From Thiothrix fructosivorans (lineage in GTDB: Bacteria > Pseudomonadota > Gammaproteobacteria > Thiotrichales > Thiotrichaceae), in NCBI RefSeq assembly GCF_017349355.1, contig NZ_JAFMPM010000006.1, forward strand, positions 1,736,001 through 1,800,000: a stretch of 64,000 nucleotides of DNA. Direction: 5' to 3'. Position numbers and translations under genes: made by a program. Positions 36,343 through 44,441 of the stretch are shown piece by piece (the stretch's first letter is position 1; the number at the start of each line of letters is the position of its first letter). The notes below the pieces were generated by a model. The model was not told the origin of the DNA, searched no databases, and saw only the letters and a list, made by a program, of their open reading frames with translations.

Positions 36343-37071
36343 TTAAGCTAAAACCAAGTGATTATCCCATAATGTCGCGGACATGTATTGCAACTTGGTT
36401 GCGCTAATTTCCGTCGGGCTTGCTGTAACCGTATGCAGTTCCCCTGTTGCACCGGAGACTAGGAATGTCTCAGTATTCGGCATGAACTGGATGCCGCTAG
36501 GTTCAGTCAGGCTGCTGGCAGACAAAAAGGTTTGTGTTTCAATGTTCCAGAAGGTGATGTGATTGCCGCGTGGTGAGGTGACGGCGAGAATTTTCTGGTG
36601 TGGATCATACGCAAGATCTGCCATATAACCGTTGAAGAGCTGAATGGCAGTTGGCTTAATGCCAAGTAGTTGCAAATCTTTACCGTGGGTTTGCCAGGCT
36701 ACTAACGATTGCGGTTGACGTTGATACAGATCACCTTCGTATTGCAATGCCACCCCGACATCGCCCGTGGCGGTGACAAGTAAGTGGCGGATGCTCAAAT
36801 GATGGTCGGGCAAACGGTATTCGTCGATTTTCTTGCCGCTGGCTGCGTCGACATACACCAAAGACGGCTGCATGGTGTCGAGGTTGAGCTTGCGCCGCCC
36901 GAAATCGGGGTGTTGTTCGGGTACGGCGCAAGATTGGACTTGCCCGCTTGCCATATCTAAGCGGGTTAGGAAGTGTCCGCCAGTGGGGTTGGCGCTGGCG
37001 GAGTAGAGGGTGGTGGAAGAGGGCGTATGCAATACGCCCCTACGGGATTCGGATTCGGTGGCGAGTTTCAT
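36343..37071 (-). CDS. DUF1513-like beta-propeller protein, apparently shortened
   Basis: 242-aa protein. The part from DFGRRKLNLDTMQPSLVYVD to the end (LAVTSPRGNHITFWNIETQ) matches the second half of DUF1513 proteins, beta-propeller-like periplasmic proteins normally about 350 aa and encoded with imelysins and DUF1111 di-heme proteins. Here there is no signal or Tat peptide; the N-terminus MKLATESESRRGVLHTPSS contains a translated palindromic repeat (37021-37039), and the piece GGHFLTRLDMASGQVQSCAV, which looks like an early propeller blade, runs almost directly into the HPDFGRRKLNL block. About 100 central residues therefore seem missing. It may be non-functional. Confidence 0.65.
   Translation of the reverse strand: MKLATESESRRGVLHTPSSTTLYSASANPTGGHFLTRLDMASGQVQSCAVPEQHPDFGRRKLNLDTMQPSLVYVDAASGKKIDEYRLPDHHLSIRHLLVTATGDVGVALQYEGDLYQRQPQSLVAWQTHGKDLQLLGIKPTAIQLFNGYMADLAYDPHQKILAVTSPRGNHITFWNIETQTFLSASSLTEPSGIQFMPNTETFLVSGATGELHTVTASPTEISATKLQYMSATLWDNHLVLA
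37021..37039. repeat. Short palindromic repeat within the DUF1513 gene
   Basis: GGGCGTAT (37021-37028) and ATACGCCC (37032-37039) form an 8-bp perfect inverted repeat with a 3-nt loop, flanked by CCTACGGG. Elements of this GTAGGGGCGTAT type are common dispersed repeats in some bacteria. It lies in frame within the first 20 codons of the gene. Confidence 0.6.
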
Positions 37072-37087
37072 GGCTTAATCCCCATCA

Positions 37088-37666
37088 TTATCGTTGAAAC
37101 CAAGTTGCACGCCGAGTGCTTTGATTGGCGCGGATGACTTGGATGGCATAGCCACTACGCCATGCTTCCAACTGATAGGCATTGGAGGTGTTCAGCACCT
37201 CTTGCTTGCCTTCTGTATTGAGGTCAATACCTTTGCCGAGCGCATTGCCGATGCGGTTTTTACTGAGTTTTTCGGCGGATTGGAATAACTTGCCGACCAG
37301 CAAATCCACCGCTTGGCGTGAGCTGGCGAAGGTGGTATTGCCTTTGTCAGCCGTGCGGAACGCGGTGGCGTAGCCGTTTTTGTCGTTGACCCAAGCTTCG
37401 GCAATGCTGTGCAGCGTGGTTTGCAATAGCTCGCTGGCGGCTTGCACGTAAGCACAGCGGCGTTTGCCGGTGTCACCCTGAAAGGCGGCAAGCTGGTCAG
37501 CATCGCTGTTATCGCGGTAGAGCGGGATGATTGCGCCATCGACGACTTGCACCAGCAATTTGTCAGCATCCGGCAGCGGGCTAGCAGGCGCAACAGTGGT
37601 TGTTTCTGCGCACAGCGTTATGGGGAACAGCAGCAGGCAGCATAAAATCTGTTTAAACATCATCAT
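37088..37666 (-). CDS. Second imelysin-family protein, shortened and frameshifted at the 3' end
   Basis: 192-aa exported protein starting at MMMFKQILCCLLLFPITLCA, a signal peptide. The mature part (ADKLLVQVVDGAIIPLYRDN ... EAWRSG) fits the N-terminal half of the imelysin-like domain that is co-encoded with DUF1111 proteins. Family members are usually about 330-360 aa; here sequence jumps from EAWRSG to a C-terminal end. The frame also slips near 37122: the annotated frame ends ANQSTRRATWFQR, but the next frame reads IKALGVQLGFNDNDGD and stops at 37075, just before the DUF1513 start, and that is the end I expect for the family. So one base and about 120 central codons appear lost. Confidence 0.65.
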   Translation of the reverse strand: MMMFKQILCCLLLFPITLCAETTTVAPASPLPDADKLLVQVVDGAIIPLYRDNSDADQLAAFQGDTGKRRCAYVQAASELLQTTLHSIAEAWVNDKNGYATAFRTADKGNTTFASSRQAVDLLVGKLFQSAEKLSKNRIGNALGKGIDLNTEGKQEVLNTSNAYQLEAWRSGYAIQVIRANQSTRRATWFQR

Positions 37667-37671
37667 TCTCG

Positions 37672-38961
37672 TTACAGCGAGTTGAGGAAGCGTAGCAAGG
37701 CTTCCCGCTCTGGTTGGTGCAAGGCAAGCACGTGTTGCTTGGCGGGTTCGGCTTCGCCGCCGTGCCAGAGAATGGCTTCGAGCAAGTTGCGGGCGCGTCC
37801 GTCGTGCAAAAAGCGGGTATGTCCGCTGAGTGTTGCGGTGATACCGATGCCCCATAGCGGGGGCGTGCGCCATTCTTGTCCGCTGGCAGCAAATTCGGGG
37901 CGGTTGTCCGCCAAGCCTGCACCCATGTCATGCAGTAATAAGTCGCTGTACGGCTGGTGTGCTTGCGTGGCTAAGGCGGGGAAAGTGGGGACGTGGCAGC
38001 TCGCGCACCCGCTTTGCTTGAATAAACGTTCGCCTTGCAATACTTGCGGGTCGGTTACATCACGGCGTGGCGGTACGCTTTGCGCGTTAACGTGGAACAC
38101 GACTTTATCCAGCAGGTCATCGGGGATTTCAGGTTTGCCGCCGTCGGGTAGGTGGTGGCAATCGGTTTGTGCTGCCGTGCAGGGCTGTTCGGGAAAACGG
38201 GTATTGGTAATGCCAATATCGTTACGGAAGGCATCCGCACTTTGCTGGGCAATATTGGGTTGGTTGGCTTTCCAGCTAAACCGCCCTAGCACGGTTTGCT
38301 GTTGCTCGATGTCCCACACCTGATTGGCTTTGCCAGAAATACCATCGCCGTTTTTATCGTCGGGGTCGGCATTGGCAAGGATCTCGGCAGCAGGGATGCT
38401 TGCTAGCAAGCCCATGCCAAATAAGGGCGGGGCAACGCGCACCGAATGCTGTACGTCGGGGTGGGTTGTGCCGTAATTCAACGCATCAAGGTGCAGCGTG
38501 GGTTGTTGCAGGGTGTAGGTTTCGCCATCGGCAAATTGCCCGTGGATGTCGGTGTAGCTAAAGCGCGGGGTGGCTTCGCCCTGCAAGCCTTTGTTGCCGA
38601 GCGGTTGCAGGTGGTCGCCGTAAGTGGGTTCGGGGGCAACGCCTAAGGTTTTGGCGACGGTCAATTGTTCGGCGGTGGTGGCGGGGATGCTGAGTTTCAC
38701 CAGTGTGGACATGAACGGTTCGGTGGCGGTCAGCGGCGGATGCCCGCGCCCGTGTTGTACATGGCAGGCAATGCAGCTATTCGCTTTGAACAACGGACCC
38801 AGCCCATCGCGTGCGGTGGTGGACGTGGGCGCACTCACCCACGGTTGCTGGAAGAATGCGCCACCGATGGCGAAGTCTTCGTGCTGTTGTAAATTGTCAT
38901 CGCTGTTGGCTAGTCCTGAGGTGAGTAATACACCAAGGGCAATGGCTAGGGTCGATTGCAT
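37672..38961 (-). CDS. DUF1111 di-heme c-type oxidoreductase
   Basis: 429-aa periplasmic cytochrome-like protein with signal peptide (residues 1-20). Two CxxCH heme sites: C63-H67 (ANSCIACHVQHGRG) and a second near residue 325 (SGCASCHVPTFP). Conserved DUF1111 features include FSWKANQPNIAQQSADAFRN and the ending with KQHVLALHQPEREALLRFLNSL. The family is related to MauG/cytochrome c peroxidases and is typically found between two imelysin genes, as here. It may handle redox steps in iron uptake, but no reaction is proven. It starts directly at the end of the upstream imelysin gene and ends 6 bp before the shortened one. Confidence 0.88.
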   Translation of the reverse strand: MQSTLAIALGVLLTSGLANSDDNLQQHEDFAIGGAFFQQPWVSAPTSTTARDGLGPLFKANSCIACHVQHGRGHPPLTATEPFMSTLVKLSIPATTAEQLTVAKTLGVAPEPTYGDHLQPLGNKGLQGEATPRFSYTDIHGQFADGETYTLQQPTLHLDALNYGTTHPDVQHSVRVAPPLFGMGLLASIPAAEILANADPDDKNGDGISGKANQVWDIEQQQTVLGRFSWKANQPNIAQQSADAFRNDIGITNTRFPEQPCTAAQTDCHHLPDGGKPEIPDDLLDKVVFHVNAQSVPPRRDVTDPQVLQGERLFKQSGCASCHVPTFPALATQAHQPYSDLLLHDMGAGLADNRPEFAASGQEWRTPPLWGIGITATLSGHTRFLHDGRARNLLEAILWHGGEAEPAKQHVLALHQPEREALLRFLNSL

Positions 38962-40203
38962 TTATCCACCAAAGGAGTCGCTGCTCTCTGGGTTGAGGCT
39001 GTCCACACCGACGGCTTTGGCAGCCGCTTCGATGTCACCCGTTTGGCTACGCAATGCCGCAATCGTGGCTTTGATGCGTTTGTTACCGTCCTTGTTGTCG
39101 GGGGTAATTTGCTGGTCGAAATTTTCACCGTTTTTCGCCGCTTCTACAATGGCTTCGGCTTTTTGTTGGGTATCCGCGAGTTTGCTGACCAAGGTTTCGC
39201 TGGCTTTGGCATCTTTGGCGGCAACCAGTTGTGCGAGGCTTGCGCCTGCTACTTTTGTGCCATCGGTGCGGGTGTAGATGCCGTTGAAAATGTTTTGGAT
39301 GCTGCGGGCATTTTCGGCAATGTCGTTGTGGGTGTTGTCGCTGAAGCAGGAATGTTTGTCTTCCTGTGAATGCGCCAGCAGTGCCACGTTCATGCGTTCG
39401 CCTGCGAGTTCGCCAAGGCTTAAGCTGCCCATGCCGAATAACATACGGCGTAAGGCTTCTTTTTTATCGAGTGCGAGGAAGGCACGGCGGTAGTTACCGG
39501 CTTTGCCATCCGCCCAGTCATCTGCCATTTTCTGCATGTCGGCAACCAGTAAATCGGTGGCGGCTTTCAGGTATTCAGCGCGGCGTTCGCAGTTGCCGTT
39601 GGTGCAAGCGTCACCTTTGGCGTAATCGGTGGGGGCGCGTGTGCCAGAATCTTTCGGGGTGGCATTGAAGTCTTGCCCCCATAACAGGAATTCGATGGCG
39701 TGGTAGCCGGTGGCAACGTTGGCTTCCGAACCGCCTTTTTCTTGCGAGGCTTTCAGCAGTTCTGCGTCGATTTTATCCTTGCCTGCAATGATATTGGCGG
39801 TGGCGAATTTATTGCCTTCTTCGCCTTCGTACACGTCGGTTTTGACGTAATCAATCAAGCCTTCGTCGAGCGGCCAGGCGTTAACTTGACCTTCCCACTC
39901 GTCTACATTGGGATTGCCGAAACGGAAGGCTTCGGTTTGGCTGTAAGGTTTGCGGGCGGCAAGCCATGCGTCTTTGGCAGCTTGTTGGGTGTCAGCCGTG
40001 GGGTTGGCAATGAAGTCATCGACTTTTTCCTGCAATACTTTGGCAGCGGCGAAGGTGTCGCTGAAATTGGCACTGGCAAGATTGACGTACTGTTCCATGA
40101 CGGCTTTGGCTGTTACCGTGTCGGCGCTGGCAATCGTCGGTGTGGTGCAAAGTACCCCGCCCAGCAATAGGCTGCTGACAACTTGGCTGATGCGTTGTTT
40201 CAT
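38962..40203 (-). CDS. Imelysin-family iron-regulated protein (IrpA type)
   Basis: 413-aa periplasmic or surface protein. Signal peptide (cleavage near TIASA, residue 27) and the hallmark GxHxxE motif in VATGYHAIEFLLWGQDFNAT. The two-helical-bundle imelysin repeats include AVMEQYVNLASANFSDTFAA and AGERMNVALLAHSQEDKHSC. A near-duplicate Ala/Lys-rich helical C-terminus ends NPESSDSFGG. IrpA-type imelysins are iron-regulated in cyanobacteria and Pseudomonas and are thought to bind iron or heme. It overlaps hemP by 4 nt upstream and abuts the DUF1111 gene downstream. Confidence 0.92.
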   Translation of the reverse strand: MKQRISQVVSSLLLGGVLCTTPTIASADTVTAKAVMEQYVNLASANFSDTFAAAKVLQEKVDDFIANPTADTQQAAKDAWLAARKPYSQTEAFRFGNPNVDEWEGQVNAWPLDEGLIDYVKTDVYEGEEGNKFATANIIAGKDKIDAELLKASQEKGGSEANVATGYHAIEFLLWGQDFNATPKDSGTRAPTDYAKGDACTNGNCERRAEYLKAATDLLVADMQKMADDWADGKAGNYRRAFLALDKKEALRRMLFGMGSLSLGELAGERMNVALLAHSQEDKHSCFSDNTHNDIAENARSIQNIFNGIYTRTDGTKVAGASLAQLVAAKDAKASETLVSKLADTQQKAEAIVEAAKNGENFDQQITPDNKDGNKRIKATIAALRSQTGDIEAAAKAVGVDSLNPESSDSFGG

Positions 40204-40385
40204 GGTTGTTTCCTTGGAGTAGTGGAGGTTGCGACGGGCTGTTTGTCTGCGTCATCATCTGCCGAGGTGAGGATCAAGTTGCCCCGGCGGGTAATGGTCA
40301 GGCAGTAGGGACGCTTGCCGTGCTGAAGGATGATTTTTTTGCAACCACGCATCAATTCTTCCAGATTGATAGCTCCAGTCATCAT
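40200..40385 (-). CDS. hemP: Hemin uptake protein HemP
   Basis: 61-aa small basic protein. The pattern EELMRGCKKIILQHGKRPYC then LTITRRGNLILTS is that of HemP (…H.G..Y.L..TR.GKLILTK), known as a Fur-regulated small regulator or accessory of heme uptake. The start is the first of two tandem ATGs overlapping the bfd stop (ATGATGA arrangement); the second ATG (40382) is an equally good choice. Located between bfd and the imelysin gene in the same operon. The polar C-terminal tail is not conserved in the family. Confidence 0.82.
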   Translation of the reverse strand: MMTGAINLEELMRGCKKIILQHGKRPYCLTITRRGNLILTSADDDADKQPVATSTTPRKQP

Positions 40386-40594
40386 GCGAATGCACCTTGC
40401 ATCAGGTTGAGGTTAAACAGGGAAGTTTCGGGGTTTAGTGTTTCTTCGATGACTTCGCAGGCATGACCTCGGCAGCGCCCACAGCATGTACCGACTTTCA
40501 ACTCTTGCTGAATCGCTTCTAAGTTATCGTGACCTTGTTTCACGGCTTTCTTGATCGCTTTGTCGGTTACAGAGTGGCAAATACACACGTACAT
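40382..40594 (-). CDS. bfd: Bacterioferritin-associated ferredoxin (Bfd)
   Basis: 70-aa [2Fe-2S] protein. The four cluster ligands have the Bfd spacing: C4 and C6 in MYVCICHSV, then the pair in KVGTCCGRCRGHA. In Pseudomonas, Bfd reduces bacterioferritin iron to release it under iron starvation. It is the first gene of the minus-strand iron operon and lies directly below the putative Fur-controlled promoter. No bacterioferritin gene is in the window. Length (about 64-73 aa) is normal. Confidence 0.92.
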   Translation of the reverse strand: MYVCICHSVTDKAIKKAVKQGHDNLEAIQQELKVGTCCGRCRGHACEVIEETLNPETSLFNLNLMQGAFA

Positions 40595-40632
40595 ACGTCA
40601 TCCCCTAAACAGTAATCATTCTTGATGTCAGG

Positions 40633-40703
40633 AGAATGATAACGATACGCATCTGTAAATACAAGTGGTTCTCAGTTATTTTTTGAAATGAGAAAAATTC
40701 TCA
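40633..40703. promoter_or_regulatory. Fur-like boxes between divergent iron genes
   Basis: Two candidate operators: AGAATGATAACGATACGCAT (40633-40652), made of GATAAC/GATACG hexamers, and TGAGAAAAATTCTCA (40689-40703), which matches the 7-1-7 Fur pattern TGATAATnATTATCA at 11 of 14 positions. A third AT-rich stretch, AGAATCATTAAC, lies near 40727. Gene content on both sides fits Fur control. Confidence 0.5.
40636..40664 (-). promoter_or_regulatory. Putative promoter of bfd-hemP iron operon
   Basis: Reading the minus strand, -35 TTGTAT (40664-40659) and -10 TATCAT (40641-40636, 5/6 to consensus) are 17 bp apart and lie about 40 nt upstream of the bfd ATG. The -10 lies inside the first Fur-like box. 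Confidence 0.45.
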
Positions 40704-40866
40704 GAAAGTGCTTGACGATAAAAACAAGAATCATTAACATTTGTTGCATCTAACAGGTTCTTGCCCTCTCCTCAAAACGGCAACAAAGTAATCAAGCCAG
40801 TGTATGACTTTGTAACTCCGCACCAGCCAGATTATTTCTTATTTTCAAGGAATAATGAGGTGTGTT

Positions 40867-41199
40867 ATGACGTTTTATGTAAACGCATGGCTGGATCGGG
40901 TTGACCCGTTTATCAGCTTGCACAATCGCCAGACGGGTGAACAAGTCGTCAGATTTGACAAGCAGGAGTTGCAGCAATGCCTTGAACAAGGCGATTTCTG
41001 TCTGAATGAGCTGTGTAACCCCTGTCAGCAAGTGCAGCACGAATTGGTAAAATGTTTGTTATTGGTTCGCTGTTCGCATGAGGTCAGCCAGCAATTGGAA
41101 AGCATTTACCACAGCTTTTTTCCGCGTCCACAGAGCGCCGACATTATTCCTTTCAGGTCAAAACTAACGGCTGTGCCAACACAGCGTGATTGTGCCTGA
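40867..41199 (+). CDS. Small Cys-rich hypothetical protein in the iron island
   Basis: 110-aa soluble protein beginning MTFYVNAWLDRVDPFISLHN. It has seven cysteines, several in close pairs (DFCLNELCNPCQQ; CLLLVRCSHE), which may hold a metal or Fe-S cluster, but I recognise no family. I chose ATG 40867, preceded by GAGG 6 nt upstream, over ATG 40855, which is only 3 nt from its ribosome-binding site. It is divergent from bfd across the Fur-like boxes and 203 bp upstream of the MauG-like peroxidase gene, so it is probably iron-regulated. Confidence 0.6.
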   Translation: MTFYVNAWLDRVDPFISLHNRQTGEQVVRFDKQELQQCLEQGDFCLNELCNPCQQVQHELVKCLLLVRCSHEVSQQLESIYHSFFPRPQSADIIPFRSKLTAVPTQRDCA

Positions 41200-41402
41200 G
41201 TTAACGTGTGTACAACTTGTCGGGTTAGCCTTCATAAAAATAACTCTGGCCTGACAAGAATCCTGGTTCTTCTCTTGGAATTTTGAACCTTGCTAGGGGC
41301 GTAAGCCCCTTTATTTTTGCCTGTCTGTTGATCTATCTCAATTGTAATAGTAACTGTTCTCATTTATTCTTGGCAGCTTATTACTGGTTCAGAGAATTTG
41401 GC

Positions 41403-42548
41403 ATGATTAAGGTTATCCTCCCACTTACGCTGTTGCTGTCAGGCATTGCACTTGCTGCTACGCCTGCGCCAACGCCGCTTTCCAGCAAGGAAATCTTGGG
41501 TGAAAAGCTATTTTCTGATGTTAATCTGTCGAAAAACCGCACTCAATTCTGTGCTACCTGCCACAATCCCGAACACGGCTTCGTGGATAATCGTGCAACC
41601 GTTGTGGGCAAGGCGGTATCGCTGGGGGACGATGGCAAATCGCTGGGGGACAGGAATGCGCCGACGGCGGCTTACGCCCAATTCAGCCCCGATTTTCACC
41701 AAAACAAGAAAACCCAGCGTTACGTCGGCGGGCAATTTTTCGATGGGCGCGAAAAGGATTTGCAAGGGCAAGCAGGCGGCCCACCCACCAATCCGGTCGA
41801 AATGGGAATGCCCGATAAAGCAACAGTCGTAGCGCGTTTGCAGGAAAATGCCGATTACGTGACCGGCTTCAAACAGCTTTTCGGGGAAAAGGTTTTCGAG
41901 ACACCTGACAGCGCGTATGCCGCCATGACTGCCAGCCTTGGCGCGTTTGAAAAAACCGCACCATTTGCCCCGTTCGATTCCAAATACGACCGTTACCTCA
42001 AAGGCGAAGTCGAGCTGACCGATCAGGAATCACTGGGCGAATCGCTGTTTTTTTCCAATCAATTCACCAATTGTAACTGCTGCCACCAGTTGAAAACCTT
42101 TCCGGGCAGTGAGGGTGAAACGTTTTCCAATTACGAATACCACAACCTCGGCGTGCCACCCCATGAAGCGGTGCGGGCAGCCAATGGCAAGGGCAAAGCG
42201 TTTATCGACCACGGTTTGCTGGAACACCCTGACATCAGCGATGCCAAGGAAGATGGCAAGTTCAAAGTGCCCACCTTGCGCAATGTGGCGGTGACAGCAC
42301 CGTACATGCACAACGGGGTGTTTGCTGATTTACGTACCGTTGTGTTGTTTTACGACAAATTTAATAATGCGCAACGCACGTTCAACCCGGAAACCGCTAA
42401 ACTGTGGGCTGCGCCAGAGGTTGATAACAATCTGGCTTTGGAAACCGAGGAGTTTCAAGCATCTGCCTTGAAAGATTCAGAAGTGGATGCGTTAGTCGCC
42501 TTTATGAAAACGCTGACTGATCAGCGTTATGAGCATTTACTCAATTGA
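41403..42548 (+). CDS. MauG-like di-heme cytochrome c peroxidase family protein
   Basis: 381-aa periplasmic protein with signal peptide MIKVILPLTLLLSGIALA. Two c-type heme sites: C50-H54 (FCATCHNPEHGF) and C224-H228 (NCNCCHQL). Conserved blocks QFFDGREKDLQGQAGGPPTN, KVPTLRNVAVTAPYMHNGVF and the C-terminal FMKTLTDQRYEHLL are typical of bacterial CCP/MauG. ATG 41403 gives a clean signal peptide; an earlier in-frame start at 41283 does not. Upstream AT-rich sequence (AACTGTTCTCATTTATTC) could be another Fur site. The stop codon lies directly next to the right end of the IS605-type element. Confidence 0.9.
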   Translation: MIKVILPLTLLLSGIALAATPAPTPLSSKEILGEKLFSDVNLSKNRTQFCATCHNPEHGFVDNRATVVGKAVSLGDDGKSLGDRNAPTAAYAQFSPDFHQNKKTQRYVGGQFFDGREKDLQGQAGGPPTNPVEMGMPDKATVVARLQENADYVTGFKQLFGEKVFETPDSAYAAMTASLGAFEKTAPFAPFDSKYDRYLKGEVELTDQESLGESLFFSNQFTNCNCCHQLKTFPGSEGETFSNYEYHNLGVPPHEAVRAANGKGKAFIDHGLLEHPDISDAKEDGKFKVPTLRNVAVTAPYMHNGVFADLRTVVLFYDKFNNAQRTFNPETAKLWAAPEVDNNLALETEEFQASALKDSEVDALVAFMKTLTDQRYEHLLN

Positions 42549-42640
42549 CATCCTCCCCTCCCTGAAGGAAGGGGATTCCTACTGCCTTCAGCTAGATAGC
42601 TGATTTACTTCGGCGAGTTCCTGCTTCATCGAGGGGTGTA
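42549..42640 (-). ncRNA. Putative omegaRNA (reRNA) scaffold of the TnpB element
   Basis: By analogy with ISDra2 and other TnpB elements, the right end and the 3' part of tnpB should be transcribed as the guide scaffold; here it would end in the hairpin AGGAATCCCCTTCC.../GGGGAGGATGTCAA, and the guide would be copied from the flank below 42549 (last codons of the peroxidase gene). The 5' limit is a guess. Confidence 0.35.
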
Positions 42641-43799
42641 ATACCCCATCTCCACAGGCTAATAAGCGGTGTCCCCGCTCTTTAACATTGATCGCGCCGA
42701 CATGATCGGCGTGATTTTCGTAGCGACATTTCACACACACAAACCGCGCTTGCGTTTGGCGATTATCCGCTGAAACGTGATGGCATTCGGGGCATTCTTG
42801 ACTGGTGTAATGCGGGGGAACGGCAAACAACATACCGCCATTCCATGCCAGTTTATAGTCGAGTTGCCGCCGGAACTCACCCCAGCCTTGGTCGATAATC
42901 GCTTTGTTTAAGCCGGATTTGGCTGCAACGTTCGTGCCGGGGTTTTCTGCCGTACCTGCCGCTGATTGGGACATATTCCGTACCTGCAAATCTTCGATGA
43001 ACACGAGCGCGTGGTTTTGGCTGATCGTGGTCGTTGCTTTGTGCAGGAAATCGCGGCGAGCGTTGGCAATGGTGGTGTGGATTTTTTGAACTTTGGCTTT
43101 GGCTTTTTTCCAGTTATTGCTGAACTTCTGTTTGTGCGCCATACGCCGTTGATACATGGCGAGTTTCGCTTGTTGGGTTTTGAAGCTGTTGAGTGGGGCG
43201 ATGTGGCTGCCGTCTGAGAACGTGGCAAAGCGGGCTATGCCTAAGTCGATACCGATGGCTGTCGTAACGGTGGATACGGGATGCTCTACTTCCCGTTGGG
43301 TTTGGATGCTGATGTACCACTTGCTGTTTTTGCCGGAGACGGTGACATTGCGCAATTCCCTCAACACCTCGCGGCTGTTGCGGTAGCGTATCCAACCCAG
43401 TTTTGGCAGGAAAATACGATTGTTACGTTGATCGAGTTTGATTTGCTTGGGATCAGGGTAACGAAAGCTGTCACCACTACCTTTGCGCTTAAAGCGTGGA
43501 AAATCGGTACGCTTGGCAAAGAAGTTTTTGTACGCTTTTTCCAAATCCTTCAGGGCATGTTGCAAGGCTTGTGAGGGCGTATCTTTTAACCATGCCAAAC
43601 CTTGTTCCCGTTTCCAAACGGGAAGCCATGCCGCCATTGCCACATAGTTGATGAACTTTCCGTTGGCTGCATGATTGGCTTGTTGTAATGCGAGCGCCTT
43701 GTTGTAAACAAACCGACACGAACCCGCGTAACGGCGCAGGTTGCGCTGTTGTTCGCCGTTGGGCTTCAGTTCGTATTTATAGGCTTGAAATCGTTGCAT
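42588..43799 (-). CDS. tnpB: RNA-guided endonuclease TnpB
   Basis: 403-aa IS605-family nuclease, ancestor-type of Cas12. N-terminal wedge domain (QAYKYELKPNGEQQRNLRRY) and helical region are followed by a split RuvC domain with all three acidic residues: Asp in AIGIDLGIARF, Glu in LVFIEDLQVRN and Asp in NHADHVGAINVK. The zinc ribbon CPECHHVSADNRQTQARFVC then VKC lies between RuvC II and III. The protein appears full-length and catalytically intact. With no tnpA nearby it cannot transpose alone and depends on a related transposase elsewhere. Confidence 0.95.
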   Translation of the reverse strand: MQRFQAYKYELKPNGEQQRNLRRYAGSCRFVYNKALALQQANHAANGKFINYVAMAAWLPVWKREQGLAWLKDTPSQALQHALKDLEKAYKNFFAKRTDFPRFKRKGSGDSFRYPDPKQIKLDQRNNRIFLPKLGWIRYRNSREVLRELRNVTVSGKNSKWYISIQTQREVEHPVSTVTTAIGIDLGIARFATFSDGSHIAPLNSFKTQQAKLAMYQRRMAHKQKFSNNWKKAKAKVQKIHTTIANARRDFLHKATTTISQNHALVFIEDLQVRNMSQSAAGTAENPGTNVAAKSGLNKAIIDQGWGEFRRQLDYKLAWNGGMLFAVPPHYTSQECPECHHVSADNRQTQARFVCVKCRYENHADHVGAINVKERGHRLLACGDGVLHPSMKQELAEVNQLSS

Positions 43800-43979
43800 G
43801 GTGCTAAGAATAGGCTAAAATCCCTGCTTTGTGTGCCTGAATCCACCGTAAATGTGGGTTTTAGCCGACAAATGGAAGAGAGGGGCGGCGATGCCACCCT
43901 CGCTCTGCATCCTCGCCCTGAAGGACGAGGTTTTACGCGAAAGAAGGATAAAACACGTTTACTTTGGAGCTTAGTAAGA

Positions 43980-44441
43980 ATGTACGCAGTTAAATTTTTG
44001 GCATTGGCTATTGCCATTAGTACCGCAGCCAGTTTGGGGGCTTGCTCGAAGGCGGAGAGTCTTGGGACAAACAGTACGGTTGCGGCTGCCCAGCAGGGTG
44101 CGGTGAGTAATGTGTCGAATGCTGAATTGCAAACCTTGCTGGATCAAAAAGTCACGCTGGTGGATATTCGTTTACCGGAAGAATGGCAGGAAACCGGTAT
44201 TGTGGCAGGTAGTCATCCGATTACGCTGTTTCAGAAAGATGGCTCGGTGGCAGCGGATTTTCTCGCAAAAATCCAGAAAGTTGCCCCGACTGACAAGCCA
44301 GTTGCGCTGATTTGCCGGACGGGCAACCGTACCCGTGCGGGGTCGGAAATGTTGGCGCAGGTGGGTTACAAGCAGGTGTATAACGTGACCCACGGGATTA
44401 CTGGCTGGATCAAGGAAGGCAAGGCGGTTGTGAGCCAGTAA
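43980..44441 (+). CDS. Rhodanese-like lipoprotein
   Basis: 153-aa exported protein. Lipobox SLGAC puts the acylated cysteine at C22. A single rhodanese domain (about 45-150) has the active-site loop ICRTGNRTRAG with C112, VTLVDIRLPEEW near the start and YNVTHGITGWIKEG near the end. Such proteins transfer sulfane sulfur or act as thiol redox proteins in the periplasm; in a sulfur oxidiser this could be relevant. The long frame extends upstream into the IS element, but ATG 43980, outside the element, with GGAG upstream, gives the proper signal peptide. Stands alone. Confidence 0.88.
   Translation: MYAVKFLALAIAISTAASLGACSKAESLGTNSTVAAAQQGAVSNVSNAELQTLLDQKVTLVDIRLPEEWQETGIVAGSHPITLFQKDGSVAADFLAKIQKVAPTDKPVALICRTGNRTRAGSEMLAQVGYKQVYNVTHGITGWIKEGKAVVSQ

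Larger units (their letters stand above)
42549..43946 (-). mobile_element. IS200/IS605-family tnpB-only element (IS1341 type)
   Basis: Carries only tnpB, no tnpA transposase. Both ends have subterminal hairpins sharing the loop CCCTGAAGGA: CCCCTCCCTGAAGGAAGGGG (42555-42574, right end) and CCTCGCCCTGAAGGACGAGG (43911-43930, left end). There are no terminal inverted repeats or target duplication, as expected. Exact ends are estimated to within about 10 bp. Confidence 0.8.

Noticed and set aside
43749-43979. Upstream extension of the rhodanese gene
   Set aside because: The extension reads through the IS605-type left end; the ATG at 43980 gives a proper lipoprotein signal.
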